Origin: Dinochytrium kinnereticum
Taxonomy: Eukaryota > Chytridiomycota > Chytridiomycetes > Chytridiales > Chytridiaceae
DNA length: 59,755 bases
Direction: 5' to 3'
Assembly: GCA_027604005.1 (NCBI GenBank)
Contig: JADGJT010000011.1
Location: 78,781-138,535, forward strand
Below the pieces are notes generated by a model. The model worked only from the letters and a program-made list of their open reading frames with translations. It searched no databases and was not told the DNA's origin. The translations under genes and the position numbers were made by a program. Shown one piece after another: positions 33,471 to 46,251 of the stretch (position 1 is its first letter; each line of letters begins with the position of its first letter).

Positions 33471-36400
33471 TCACCGTCTCCCCTCCACCCCTTCACCACC
33501 TCCTCCAGGAGGCATCATCCCTGCCACCGACGCGCTCATCAACCTCCCTATAAACCCCCCTGTCCCAGCAGCACCCCCCTTCACCCCTCTCCCCCCTACT
33601 GCCCCTCCCCCCCCACCACTACCACCACCACCACCAGGCGTCGGCGTGCCCCCTCGACTGCCCCCCACAGATCCAGCTCTGACACCACCACCACCACCCC
33701 CACTCCCCACAGCCGCAGCCTTCATCAACAACCCCTCCCGCGCTCTATAAAACGCCTCGACATCCTTCGCCACATCCCCTCTTTGATTCATCGGCGGTCC
33801 CTGCTTCAGCGTGTCGTTTCTTGACGTGGGTGGATGTGGAGACGGTGCTGGCTGTCTTTGTGTGTCGTGTTTCTGTAGGAGGGAGACCGTCGATCTGTGT
33901 TGGGACGGCTGATTCACCGAGTCGTGTTTGAGTTGTGAGAGGGTCGAGGTGGATGCGTACGGTGACGGCTGCTTCATCGCTTCATGTCCAAGGTGTGGTG
34001 AAGGGAGGGTCGAGGTGGATGCGTACGGTGACGGCTGCTTCATCGCTTCATGTCCAAGGTGTGGTGAAGGGAGTGAGAGGGTCGAGGTGGATGCGTACGG
34101 TGACGGCGACACCGCAACCAATCCACCACCACCAGCCGACCCCCGCTCACCCCCAAAACCTAAACCGGGCGACGGTCTATGAGTGTGGGTTGTGGAGGTT
34201 GACCAAGCTGATTTCACTGGGTCTGGGGTGTTGTGAGAGGGTTGTGAGGAGGAGAAGATTGTTTGGGAGGATGAGACAGAGGAGATGGATTTGGAGGGGT
34301 CGATGGGGTTCGGGGAAGCGGTTGAGCCGTCGGTGAGGGAGATTGTGGAGAGTTGTGGGGTCAAGGTGTCCAGAACCTTTTTGTATTTTCGGGAAACATG
34401 AGAACAGAAGAATTTAAAAAAGAATAAAAATGTAAGCAAAGCTTTTGAACAACCACAAACACAAGGGAAAAACGACATAAATAACAAGCATCCTATCAAA
34501 CGAAAAAATGAAGAAGAAGAAAAAAACAAAACCACTCACCGAAAACGACGGCGCTCTCATCCCCACCATCATACCCCCCTCACCCTCCCCCCCACTCCCC
34601 CCCACCTCCCCTTCACCCCCCAAATAAACATTCAAATACCAATGCTCAAAGTCCCTCGTCAACCTCACCCTAGCCTGCTCCAACAGATGCTGCAGATGCT
34701 CAATCTCAATCTTCAGATCCTTGAGCTTCTGATAGGCCTCCCTGTACTTCGTCACGTTCTCGGCGACCTGCGCGCGGAGGGTCGATCGGGGTTCGTCGGG
34801 AGCTTCTTCTTCGGGGATGCTGAGCTTGTCTTTTAGGTGTTCTGAGTGAGGGGTCAAGAAGGGGTGGAGGTTAGTGGCGCTTTCGGGCTTAACGATCTGG
34901 GGGGTTGGAATTGGATCATCGTGGCGATTCGGACTCTATGGCCTTGTTGGAGTGAAAATTGCACGCTACCCATCTGCGGAAAGTCTGTAACGTTTCCCAC
35001 ACTCATTCTTATAGGTGAAGAAGAACACTACCCCATCCTCACGTGATAGCCACTCCCTATCCGTCACGGATAAAGGAGAGCACCCCACCCTCATCCAACG
35101 AGAAAAGGGAAAAAAACCTCCATTCCACCCCCACCGAAAAGTGCCAACTCCCCGCACCTCCCTCCCCTCCCCCCCCAAGTTTGAAACCACCCGTCCCACC
35201 CACCTCACAAAACCAAACCAAGCAACAAACAACAAACTCACTTATCCCAACCCGCAATCGATTCGCCACCTCCCCAAGCGCCTTAGCCTCCCCATACTTT
35301 TCTCTCAATAACGTCTTCTGTCCGTCTATCCATCCTCCAGAGGGGTACGCCGATTTGAAGATCTCAAAGGCACGCGCTTTTTCGGTCGTAAAGTGCGGGA
35401 TGCTGGCGCCGAGGTCTGTGGCGGGTTTCTGGGTGGGGGTTTTTGTGGTTGTTTTGTTTTTTGTGGGGGGGTTTTTTTTGGGGGGGTAAACGCGGGTGTT
35501 TTTATTTTTTTGGGGTGGGGGGGGGGGGGGGGGAAGGTTGATGTTGGCTTAATTTTTTGATGGAGGCAGGGGGGGAAAGCGGAAGGGGCTGTGTGAAATA
35601 AGGGTTTGCTGGTTTTTTGGGGGAGCGGGGGATAGTCGGGTAAGGGAAGGAAGTGACTTACGTGATGGTTCGATTGTGGGTTGAGATGCTCCGAAGGAGG
35701 TGGACGCGGTTGATGATAGGGAAGTATTTGAGGGCTGTTTGGTTTGGATTGGTTTTTTTTGGTTGCGTTTTTTTTATAGAGACCAACCCCAAATTGGTTA
35801 AACTTTTATTTGAGGGGGTGGGGAGTCAAGAGAAAGAACAAACAAAAAAAAAAAAAGAAAAAACATCCATACCTTTCGATCCAATGGTTTGTCCCCCAAC
35901 TGCAACTTATACTGATTGATCATTCCAATCAATATATCTAGACACCACATCCAAATAAGAAATAACAATAAATGAAGAGTGTTAATCTACCGAACCAACC
36001 AAAAACAACAACAACAAAACAAACGGAAAAACCACCACCCCTGTCCACCAAAAGCAACAAAAAAACAACAAAAAAACAGCATAAATAACCACTCAACTAA
36101 TCTCATTATCCCTATTAGCCATCAACGTCCTCAACTTCCCAACCTCCTCCTCACCCCCCCGACCCTCCTTCACAACCTCCCCAGCACCACCACCAGTCCC
36201 CTCCCTCCTCCTCGCCTCCAAAACATACTGTTTGAAAATCCGAAAGGCTTCCTGGATGCGTCGGAAATCGGAGAGGAGGAGGGTGGCGTCTGAGGAGGTT
36301 TGGGTGAGGTAGTCGTCGATCGCTTGCTTGATTCTGCGGGTATGGCGGTTGGAATCGCGTGGCGTTGTGGGAGGGAAGGAGGAGGTTAGAATGGGGAGAC

Positions 36401-37767
36401 GTTGTGGGAGGGAAGGGGGGAATTGGGAAGGAGGAAGTTGGGGATATGTGGGCTTTTTTTTTTGTGGGGGTGGGGAAACACGAGAATGTGTCTGAAAGGG
36501 AGGTTGGAGACGTGATAGAAAAGTAGACAAGGACGACTAAAAATCAACCCCCCCGTTCCCCCCTAAAAACAAAAGGCCCAGACACGTCAAACAACAACCA
36601 AAACTAAATAAGACCGCATAAACGGATAAGAGAAGGGTTTAAATTGATGGGGGGGGGTCAAGAATTAACCAAAAAAGATAACCCCCTTCTTTTGTACTCT
36701 ACCCTATACATCCCCCCACCCCCACCCAACACATTGCAAAGAAACCGAAGAAAGAGATCCAAGAAAAACCAAGTAATTAGAACGCAACCCCCAAATGAAC
36801 AAGTGTGAAAAGGGCAGCCAAACAATCCCTCCCTTAAACAAAAAGCAACAACAACCCCATCAACACTTTTCCAAATTATATCCCCCCTAAAACAGCCGAA
36901 AAAGCAATAAAAACACTCAACAAACCTCTCCCTCTCGTACTCCGGCATCACATCACCCTCCCACCCAACTTCCCCCTTCTCCCCTCTCGCTATAGCAAGC
37001 TCGGCTTTAAGCCTTTCAATCTCCCTCCTCAATTTTGCGATCAACAGCCTGGGGTCTACCTCTTCGTTCACGTGAGCAATGTTGGAGATCAGGGCCACCC
37101 GTTGAGCGAAGCGGCAGGTGGAGATGGATTCCTGGAGTTTGTGGGTGGGGTGTGATTTTGTTTTTTGTTTTTTGTTAGGGGGTTGGGGGTTGGGAAGGGG
37201 AAGGGGGAATGAGTGAGAGGGAGTTGGGAGGTAGATGAAGCGACGGAAGTAAGTATGATGAATAACGAAGGAGAGGCGGGGTCGGGGATAAACAAAAATT
37301 GGAAGCCAATAAGACAAGGAGTGGAAGATATCACCACCACGACACTAAAAAAGGGGGGGTGGGGGGGAGGTGGGAAGATGCGGGAGGAATTAAATAAAAC
37401 CCAAGACACCACTCACATCAATCAACTCATCTTCAGGCGCAACAGTCGCAACCATAGTCGTCATACAATTTCCCCCCAACGAGTCCCTCAACACAGAGGT
37501 CATCATGGAATTTCGATAAGGAATGTGGGTTCGCTTTCCTTGACCTCGTTCATAGAGCGCGATGATGACCTGCTCTAGAAAGTGGAGGGAAAGGTTGATG
37601 TAGCTGGCTTCTTTGAAGAGTTTGCCGTTGATGCCTGTTCGGGAGGTTCGTTCGGATCTGGGGGAAGAGAGGAGGGTTAGGCACTTTTTTGTGGGGGAGG
37701 AGGGGGATTGGGTAGTTGGACAATAAGAGACAGGAAATGAGGAGAAGAGCGGGGAGGGGGCAAGATG

Positions 37768-37800
<33 letters not shown>

Positions 37801-39533
37801 TGTGGTTCGGATTGAAAAAAGACGGTGACTTCACGAAGAAAAACGAAAACGAAAAACATGGTGGTGAATAGTGGAAAGGTAGACTAAAAGAAGCGAGAAG
37901 GTGGGGAAAGGCTGATAAAGCGAAACGAGAAGCACGATGGAAGGGAAGTGTAAGAGAGAGATATATTATTTCATTGCCAGAGAAAAGACAGAAAACAAAC
38001 CCAGCAAGATCCACCAAATGCAACTTGCTTCTCCGTATCCTCTCCTCCCCCTCCCTCCGGCTCGTGACGGTAATAATAAAAATACAATGACTACGTGACG
38101 AGGCAGGGTTGGAAGGTGTTTCAGCGATCATCCGATTGGTGTCCCCGACAAACAATAGGTTCAATGCCTCCTCCTCGTTCACGGCTGGCATGACGGAGAG
38201 GTTTTGAAGGTGGATGGATTGGTCAGAGTCTTCGAGAAGTCGGACCTTTCTGTTTTGTAAATCCCGCGTCGGTGAGGGGTTAGATCTAGTTTTTTCTTTT
38301 AAGGGGGGCAAGATGGTAGAGGAGGAGAGCTCACGGAAGGTCTTCGAGTTTTTTTGCGTCACGGGTGCTGTCTAAGAGGTCGTATCCGCTCTCATTGTAG
38401 ATCTCGAGGTAGGAGATGGAGATGTCAAAGTGGTGGCCTTGGCGCTATAAAATAAAAACCAGATAAGGTATTAATAATCAGGTTTAGCCTGCTTAGTACG
38501 ATTTTGGTGAGAAAGGAGATAGGAAGATACGACGGATGAGAGGGGAGGGGGAAAGATCACCTTGTTGGCTTCTTTGAACATGAATTGAAGGGCTCGTGGA
38601 ATCAGACCACGGTCTCCGTAGCGTTCCGCGCCTCCAGTGATGGTGAATGTCTTTCCGGATCCCGTCTGAATGGTGTGAACATTAATTGTGTGAGTGTTTA
38701 TACTTGGTTTTGACAGAGTTATTCATGTCGCCTCTCCCCTTCATCACCCCTCAAACAAAGACAAGACGGGAGGGGCAATTTTCAGAAACGAAAAAAAAAA
38801 TAAATTACAATGATTATGACATGAACGATGGCGCGTTACGCTGGCCTGTGAGAGCAAAAAAAAGAAGTGTGCTTTAAAGGATAGCTCGCTGCGCTCGCTT
38901 GTGGAAAAAAAAAAGATAAAAGAAGGTACACTTTGCTCGCATGAATATTGCACCTTTGCTAGCTTAATTAATAAATAGCTCGCATGCCTCGCATATACAG
39001 ATAGCTCGCTTTGCTCGCATAAATAAATAGCTCGATATGCTCGCATGCCTTTCATTTAAAAAAAACAAAAAAACCACACGCGGCATTACCTGCCCATAGG
39101 CAAAGATGGTCCCATTGTATCCATCCATGACATTCAATATGACATCCCTCGCAACATAATCAAACACCTCCTCCTGGGAGGCCTTCTCATCAAAAACGCG
39201 ATGAAAGCGATAATCATAAGCCTCCTTCTGATTGTTGACGATGCCATGGGTCTCATCTTTTGGCACATGGAAGCCAATCTTTGCATGAGCATCGGGGTCG
39301 TCAGGGCTTGATGATGGTTGTGCGGAGGCGGGGTTCGTGCAGTAGTAGCGGCCAGGGGTGGTGTGCAGCTTTGTGTTTGAGCGGGGGGGACGCATGCGGA
39401 CAAAGATGCGGATGTTGGAGGAGGTGAGGCCAGCCTTTGATGATGAACTGTGGTGAGGGAGGGGGGTGGAGCGGTCGCCGTCCAAGTCTTCCTGGTCATT
39501 GTCAGCAGGTGAGGGAGAGTCTGGAGTAGCCAT
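33471..39533 (-). CDS. KIF6: Kinesin-9 family motor (KIF6-like)
   Basis: KIF6/KIF9 kinesins work in motile cilia and flagella. The motor domain is N-terminal: the start at 39533 is followed by [38 protein letters not shown] (P-loop, interrupted by a 424-bp intron at 38666-39089), YLEIYNESGYDLLD, the switch I NPASSRSHCIF and the switch II LHLVDLAGSER. LHFLEQVIIAL, HIPYRNSMMTSVLRDSLGGNC and DESISTCRFAQRVALI are close to the KIF6 pattern. Post-motor segments FRRIQEAFRIFKQYVL, ILIGMINQYKLQLG, KARAFEIFKSAYPSGG and LKIEIEHLQHLLEQAR also match KIF6. The tail ends with DVEAFYRAREGLL, then a Gly-rich region. The tail includes imperfect 22-residue repeats. It has roughly nine to ten exons; the internal boundaries are approximate. 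Confidence 0.92.
33943..34112. repeat. In-frame tandem repeat in the kinesin tail
   Basis: There are three copies of a roughly 66-bp unit, the third partial, encoding PSPYASTSTL-SPHLGHEAMKQ on the minus strand. Copies one and two are almost identical in DNA sequence. Copy-number change would keep the reading frame. Confidence 0.85.
38881..39046. repeat. AGCTCGC-type repeats inside the P-loop intron
   Basis: This imperfect cluster of units such as ATAGCTCGCTTTGCTCGCAT, separated by AT-rich spacers, lies within the 424-bp intron that splits the kinesin P-loop. On the sense strand the core reads GCGAGCAAAGCGAGCT. Confidence 0.75.
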
Positions 39534-39848
39534 TGACAATGCCGGTGTGAGTGAGAGGATGGATGGATGGATGGATGGATGGGTGGGTGGGTGGTGAGTG
39601 AGGGATGATGGATGGGTGAGGGTGCAAGATGTGAGGTGAGGGATGACGGAGTTTGAATAAATAAATAATTTATTTGCTATAATTGTATGTTTGGTATAAA
39701 CCATAATAGTTTGTCTGTCCAGGCAGACACCCTTCCCAAGCAGAGTGGCAATAAAAATTAAATTTCATTAAAGTCCAACAGACGATCTGCACTGCTGTGG
39801 TTCTGCACACTTCTGACTGACCGACGGACCTCCTCCCTGCGATCATCG
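39534..39848. promoter_or_regulatory. Head-to-head region of kinesin and F-box-like genes
   Basis: This 315-bp interval lies between divergent start codons. It contains a GGAT/GGGT microsatellite (about 39557-39594) just upstream of the kinesin ATG and an AT-rich block at 39655-39700. No specific site was recognised. Confidence 0.5.
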
Positions 39849-42800
39849 ATGCGACGCCCCCGTCGGCTGCAACACGATGGGACGGCATCCGCCACTCGCT
39901 GCTGCAGGGCGGCAGCCGCCGTCGCAACGGACCGCTGGCACCGCATGGGGGAGAGGCTATGGGCCCTCGTGCTCTCCTCTCCTGCAGCGTCCCCTCCTCC
40001 TTCTCCTGATGACTCCCGCTCGGCCACCGACGCAGCTTCTGCGGCGAGCACCGACACCGGCCTTTCAGATCCATCTGACATGTCCTCCCCATCACCCCCT
40101 GCGCTCTCGTCTCCATACAGACGCTCAAAATGTCGCACCTCGGCAGCATCCCGCTCACCCACCTCTCCCACGAGCCCTACCGTAATCCAGGATGCCAGCA
40201 CTGGCAGGAAGAGGAGATCACCTTGGAGACAAAGAGGGCGAAAGAATCCCCCCACAGCCGAAGCTCTCAAGGTGAAGGTTGAGCCGGCGGATGTTGTCAC
40301 CGGGGGTTATACTTTTGAGCAGTCTGAGCTTGGCGGGTATGTTTTTTAATCATCCACCCTTGAGTCATTCCGCGTCTCCTCCTTTGCCTCTCTCCATCAA
40401 GCTTTGACGCTCTTGTTTGTTTTTTTGTTTTTTTTTTGTGAATGCCCATGCTTCTCTCTTGTTGCACGTCCGTGTGTAGCACTACGACCACTGCACGCAG
40501 TCGACCCGTCCCCACCATTTGCGCTGATGGCGAGACGCCAGGTACCTCCGCGTCACACTTCACCACCATTCTACGACGCATTTGCGTGGCAAGGAGACGG
40601 TCACCCGATGCTCCGAAACCACCGAGGGACATACCTGAGCTTGCAAAACTCCCCTCTCACAGCTCGCCGGGTCGACCTCCATCTCCCGCATCCTCCCGTT
40701 TTTCATTTTCTTTAACACCTCCCCGTCGACTCATGTCCTCGACCGCATTCTCTCAGTCACCCCTTCGATCGCCTCCACGCAGGACCGGACAGGATGCGAC
40801 GGAGGTGCCGACAACCCCCACCTCACTCTCCTCAGGCTCCACATGCGTTTATCAGGGCTCTCCGTCCAATTCTCTTTCCAGGTCGGGTGAGTCTTTGACC
40901 GCGGCTTCCACTTTGAGAATGGGGCAGAGGGCCCCGCCCAGAAAACTGGAGGAGGGCGATGGTGGGCATGTGTTTGCGACGATGCTGTCCTCTGCCTTGT
41001 CGTCCCTCACCGTCTCTCGATGGAGGGAGAGTGCGGCAAGCAGCCTCATCACCTCGGCGACGACGGCCATTGCGACGATAGAGCGTGCCCAGCCTGCTTT
41101 GGGGCCTACGAAGACGGCCTGTCTGGACGACCTCGGAGACGTTTTGCTTGCCAGGATTCTTGTGTACAGCAGCGTGGATTTTGATAGACATGATCCCAGT
41201 GCGACGGACTCTGAAGGTGATAGCATGGACGTTCAGTCTGAAGATGCGCCACGCGCCGGGGCGCTCATGATGGTTCGAACGCTTTTGGGATACGGTGGCG
41301 TGTGCCGAGGCTGGAGACGGGCGATTTTTGGGGAGGGTGACGACGATGGGATCTCTTCTGTGGGGTGTGTCTCTCTTTTGAAGGCGCCACGGTTCATCTG
41401 TGAGACGTTTGGGTGGATCTTGGAGAGTGCTTTTGGGCTTGGTGTTGGGTTCGAGACTGTTTTGATGGGGCGTCGTCGGGGTGACGGATCTGTTAATCCT
41501 GTGATGGATGTGGGTGCAAAGGAGGGCCGTGCTTTGGTTTGGTGTGAGGCGCCGGTCAATTGTTCTTCTTCTTGTTTTTGCGACAGATCTGCGAGGGCGG
41601 TGAATAAGGGTTTGTCTTCATCTTCATCTTCGTCTCTTTGCGATGGGTCTGTAACGCCGTTAAATGGATTCACGTACTCGAATTGCGACGGTTCTGCGAC
41701 GCCGGTCAATGGATTTTCTTCTTACGCTCGTTCTGCGGGGCCGAACGACGGAGTTTCTTCGTTTTCTCCCTGCGACGGTTCCGTCACGCCGGTCAATGCT
41801 TCTTGCGCTCGTTCTGCGAGGCCAAACGATGGAGTTTCTTCTTTTTCATTCTGCGACGGTTCCGCCACGCCGGTCAATGGAGTTTCTTCTTGCGTTCGTT
41901 CTGCGAGGCCGACCAATAGAGTTTGTTCTTCTTCCTTTTGTAATGGTTGTGCGATGCCGGTCCATGGATTTTCTACGTTTTCTTCTTCTTCTTGCAAGGG
42001 TGTCGCGACGCCGGCTAATGGAGTTTCATTCTGCGATGGTTCGGCAACGGTGGATATTTCTGTTGCTGATTCTGCTGACTGCGATGTTGACGGTGACGTT
42101 GATGGCCCCGAGACGGAGAGCGTTTTAGATGTTCTCAAAGTTGCATTTGCTTGGGATAACTTCTCGTCAGAGTGGTTTGACGGCATCGCGTTGACCGATG
42201 AGGATGAGCCTTTTGGGCCTTTTCTTGGAGTTGGGTGTGAGGTCAGGAGGGTGAAGTCTGTCGGTGCTTTACCCTCCTTACCTCCTTTGTCGATGGAGGA
42301 TGCGAGGGTTGAGGGACGACGACGACGCCCACGGCGAAAGGTTTGTGCTGTTTTGGGGGAGGGTGCGACGCTTGGGGATGATGGGAGGCATGCGTTCTTT
42401 TTGACGGGGTTCCCTGTTGGGCTTGCTAGTTTGGATCTTTTTGGGGTCGCGGTTGGGGTGAAGACGGGGGAGGGGGTTGTGAGGAAGGCAAGTCGGGAGA
42501 GTTTGGCGACGCTTGTGACGGGTGGTGTGGAGGGATCTTTTCGTGACTGTGATGGGGATGGTGGAGGGGAGGAATGTGGGTTGGACATTGCGCCGCCCTA
42601 TTCTCTTTCGACGTGTTTGCCTGAGCCGATGGAGGGTGAGACGCGGTCGTGTGTGATGAGACATTTGGAGCTTCCTCGTCAGCTTGCGAGGATCTCGAAT
42701 CATGCGAGGACGCCATGGGTGCCGCTCAACACTTGGAGACCCTCTGGGATTGGGGTTGGGGAGATGCATCGGATGTATTTGCCGGGGGTTTGGGGAGGTG

Positions 42801-44230
42801 ACGGTGAGATGGGTGATGGTGGTGGTCGTCGCCGTGTGATTAGACAGGCTTCGGCTGTGTCGCTTCCTGCCTTGACGCGGGGTGCTGCGGGGTCTTTTGT
42901 GGACGGTGGTGGTCGATTTGGTGGGGGGAAAGGAGGGATTGGTGTTCCGAGACGGGTTGCGTCGCTTTCTTCGCTGAGGGGAGATGAGGTTGGTGTGTTG
43001 GGAGGACAGGTGGGTATGCCGTGCGTGGAGCTTGATGCATCTTTTGGAGATTCGATCGCTACGCTTTGTGGGTCGACATTGGTTGTTGCGTTTGATGTTG
43101 GGGGTGGAGGTGTTTCGGGTGGTGGAGTGAGTGCTCCTTCTTTTGGGAGTCAAGGCATAGTTGCTGGGAGGCCTGATTGTGTTCCACTTGTTTGTGGTTA
43201 TGGGGTTCCTAAGGGAGTTGATGCGGGGGTTGCAAGGAGGCTTGAGCTTTTGTGGACGATTCCGCAGGGAGGGAGTGGTGGTGGTAGTGATGGTGCTAGT
43301 GAGGGGGATGGGGTTGTGAGGGAGAGGGGTGTAGCATTGATGCGGAAGAGGGTGATGCATCCTGTTTCGAATGAGCATTTGGTTTGTTATGTTGAGAATA
43401 GGATCCCTGTGGCCTCTAGACAGAGGGCGCGGGAGACTGTGTTGCATGCTCGTGGTGGGGATGAGGCTTGTATTATTCGGGTGAGGAGGGTGAAGGATGG
43501 GGTTGGGTTCAATGGGGCTGATGCTTGTGGTGGTGGGATGGATGAGGCGGATGGGGTGATTGATCTCTCGAATCGTAGGGTGTGGATTCGAGCGTTGGCG
43601 ATGACACGACACCACCTTGCTGTAGTCTCTGTGCCTGCGGAGTGGAACGATCCTCTTGCCGCCGCTGCTCACACCAAGGCTTCAAAGCCTTTACCTCCTT
43701 CTGGGAAGCGGGGTCGACAAGCTCGCGCCGCGGCGGCAGCGGCAGCCGCACAGCAGTTGCGACCGCTTGTGATCTCGGTGTACCGCTTGAAGGATCTTGG
43801 AAAGGTTGGGGAGGTTCTTGTCAAGGAGGTGATGGTTCCTGTTGATGGGGGGGTGAGGGTCTGCGCGGGTGCCTCTGATGATGGCGGGAGGTTGTTTGTT
43901 TGGACTGAGGGGACGTTTCAGCCGACCTTTTTTGAGGGTTGTGGTGCTGTGCTGCCTAGCCTTGTTTGTTTTGACGTTGTTGGGAGGAGGTGTACTGTTT
44001 ATCGGAGGGCGGGGGGCGGGCGAGTGGGGGCGGCGGGGGGTTGGTTTGCGAGTGGGATGAGGGGGTGCGATCCTGGTGGGTTGTGGGTTGTTTTTAGGGA
44101 CAGGATCTTTGTGAAGGGCCAGAGAAGAGGAGAGGAGGAGGAGGATGAGGAGGTTGAGGGGGTGGTAGGTGGTGTGGTTGGGAGGGTTGAGGAGGTTGAG
44201 AGATGTGTTTGGTTGAGGAGGCCTGTTTAA
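39849..44230 (+). CDS. Giant F-box-like protein with internal tandem repeats
   Basis: Two exons join with donor GG|GTATGT near 40337 and an acceptor before 40481, giving a protein of about 1,410 residues. The N-terminal 300 residues are Ser/Pro-rich. An F-box-like segment follows: DDLGDVLLARILVYSSVD, an acidic insert, then LLGYGGVCRGWRRAIF, which fits the start and the VCxxWR end of an F-box. At 41555-42050 come tandem CDGSATPVNG-type repeats. The C-terminal half has strand-rich segments (HLVCYVENRIPV, LVISVYRLKDLGKVG, RLFVWTEGTFQP) that could form a beta-propeller-like substrate-binding region; this is inference. F-box proteins recruit substrates to SCF ubiquitin ligases. The third-position GC bias is strong, which leaves long antisense frames open (for example 42278-43672 on the minus strand). 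Homology to any named protein is not clear. Confidence 0.6.
41555..42050 (+). repeat. In-frame coding repeats (CDGSATPVNG units)
   Basis: About eight to ten imperfect repeats of roughly 42-72 bp encode CDGS(V/A)TPVNG and the interleaved variant ARSARPNDGVSSFS. They are rich in Ser, Cys, Asp and Gly and lie just after the F-box-like segment. Confidence 0.85.
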
Positions 44231-44716
44231 GGGTGATGGTTGGCTTTTTTTTGGGGGGGGGAGGAACGGTTCTTGATGGTTTCAACTTTGCATGTATCTA
44301 TTCTGGTATTTTTTTTTCTTCTTCTTTTGTTTCTCTTTTCTTTCAGTTGTTGAGGTTGGATATTTTCTATACACTTTTTTCTTCTTCTTCATTTCTCTTT
44401 TCTCTTTTTGTTCTTTCGTTGGAGAGTGTTGACTCTCTTTTAGAGCCTTTTTTTTTCAGTTTATAAGCGGCTTTTTCGCCTTAATTCGGGCGTCTGTTTT
44501 GTTTTTTTGTTTTTTTTTGCTTTTTGCTGTCTATGTTTTATACCAGTTGCTGACACTTCTTTTGTTGTTTTCCTTAAAGGGTGGTTTTGGTGTTGTTTTT
44601 TTTGTTATTCTTTTGACGTATGTGTTAATGTCGTTTGGCAGTATTGTTCAATACGATTTATTGGAGACACTTCTATATGATTGAGCAGGCATGGAGGATT
44701 GCGGACTCGTTGTTCG
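44231..44716. other. Intergenic, convergent 3' ends
   Basis: This is T-rich sequence with several T homopolymers between two converging genes. The hydrophobic open frames are composition artefacts. Confidence 0.6.
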
Positions 44717-46026
44717 TCACAGATCTTTAGATAATACCATTGTCTGTTGTTGATGGTGTGGTAGCGTCAAAGCTTTCAGCATTCGGAGGCCCCTGGCATT
44801 TTTCCAGTCCCAAGCCCCCAGTGGTTTTGGCGGGCCACCCCTCCTCTCCTTACTTCTCCTCCCAGCTTCCTCCGAAACAGGGTTCACCCCCTCCGCCAAC
44901 CAACTCTCAAAAAGCCTCACATCCTCTGCCCAATAATCAATCTCCCCAACCGTTCGCGGGATGACCGCCCCATGAACAGACACGTCCATCACATCCCTCT
45001 CATCGACTTGACCAAGCCAGACCGCCAACTCTGCGCCTTCGCTCGCGACCCACAGGGACGCTGACACCCAGACGAGGAGAAGTGAGATGAGGAGCCCTGT
45101 TAGGGATGTTGCGAGGGTGTGGGAGATGGCTGTCATCCATTTTGATCTTTGGAGGGGGGTGGTTGGAGGGGGTGGTTTGGCGGTGAGATTTGTGAAGTCG
45201 CCGAGGCAGAGGGATCCTTGGTACGCGCAGCAGTAGGTTAGATAGTTTACCCAGAAGAGGGAGGTTGCGGAGATGCCGAGGATGCCTTCAAAGGGGATGT
45301 TGAGGAATTTTGGGAGAAGTGGTTGTGGTGGTTTGGGTGGTTGAGGGGAGGTTTTTGGAGTGGATAAGGCTAGTTTTAGCACTAGGGCGTCCCATGCTTG
45401 TCGGGTGAGAGCAGCAAAGAGGATGATGTGGCCGACAATCCAGAGGGAGATGTTGTAGAGAGCGAGGATGGTGATGTTGTCGGTTCCGAGAGCCCAGTAG
45501 AGGGAGTGGAAGAAGACGGGGAAGATGGTGACGAAGGACATGTTTGATGGATGCATGATGAACAGGAGGAAGATGTAGAGGGCGACAATGTGGTGGAGGG
45601 CTGGCATGACGAAGATGAGCTGACGATGATAAAAACTCGAGGCATGTGCCTTCCTTCCTTACCCATGGCAGGATACAGCAAAACGATGGATGTGGCAACC
45701 ATCTCAAGGACATAAAAGACGCTATGAGCGACAAGACCCATCTGATACGCCCTAAACACCACAGCGGAGTTGATAACACTCCCTGACATCCGGACCCCAA
45801 ACAGCACCACCCTCTCTGCCGGCCGTCTGGACGAGGGAACGAGCCGGCCTTTCGCTAGACACCAAAGCAAGGCGGCCAGGCAAATGCCCACCCATACGCG
45901 ATTGAAGGCAATGTGCCAGTCGTCCGGGAACATCACCTCGTCAGCTATGTTGGTGTTGGGTGATGACATTTTTTTTCGAAGAAATCCTTGCAAGGGAAGC
46001 CAAACGCGAGTAATCCAAGTCGCCAT
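44717..46026 (-). CDS. Unrecognised multi-pass membrane protein
   Basis: The ATG at 46026 opens exon 1, which ends at GCCATGG|GTAAGG near 45660; exon 2 resumes after an AG just upstream of 45600 (LHHIVALYIFLLF). The protein is about 400 residues long with roughly seven hydrophobic segments, including VWVGICLAALLWCLA, YVLEMVATSIVLLY, ALYNISLWIVGHIILFAAL and LTGLLISLLLVWVSASLWVA. The last 90 residues are hydrophilic and end in a Lys/Arg/Pro-rich stretch. I do not recognise a family; no GPCR, transporter or channel signature is visible. It lies next to the WSC-like array on the same strand, 225 bp from gene 1, but nothing shows a functional link. Confidence 0.7.
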
Positions 46027-46251
46027 GATTGATACGATGAGACAGTGATAAGCACCCTGTTAAAATGATCTCTGTGGTTAGTTGATGGATTAACATCGAG
46101 GTAGGTCGCTGCGCGGTGGCTGCCGTAATAGCAGTGGATATAACTTGCATGTGAAGATAGCGATGGATAATCTTATATTCTATTTATCTAGTTGATTTGC
46201 ACCTTACTTGAAGAAAAGATCATACCAAGTAACCAAGCCCGAAACGAGGGC

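Noticed and set aside
42278..43672. 464-residue antisense open frame
   Set aside because: It is antisense to the F-box-like gene, rich in Pro, His, Arg, Ser and Thr, and explained by the strong codon bias of the sense strand.
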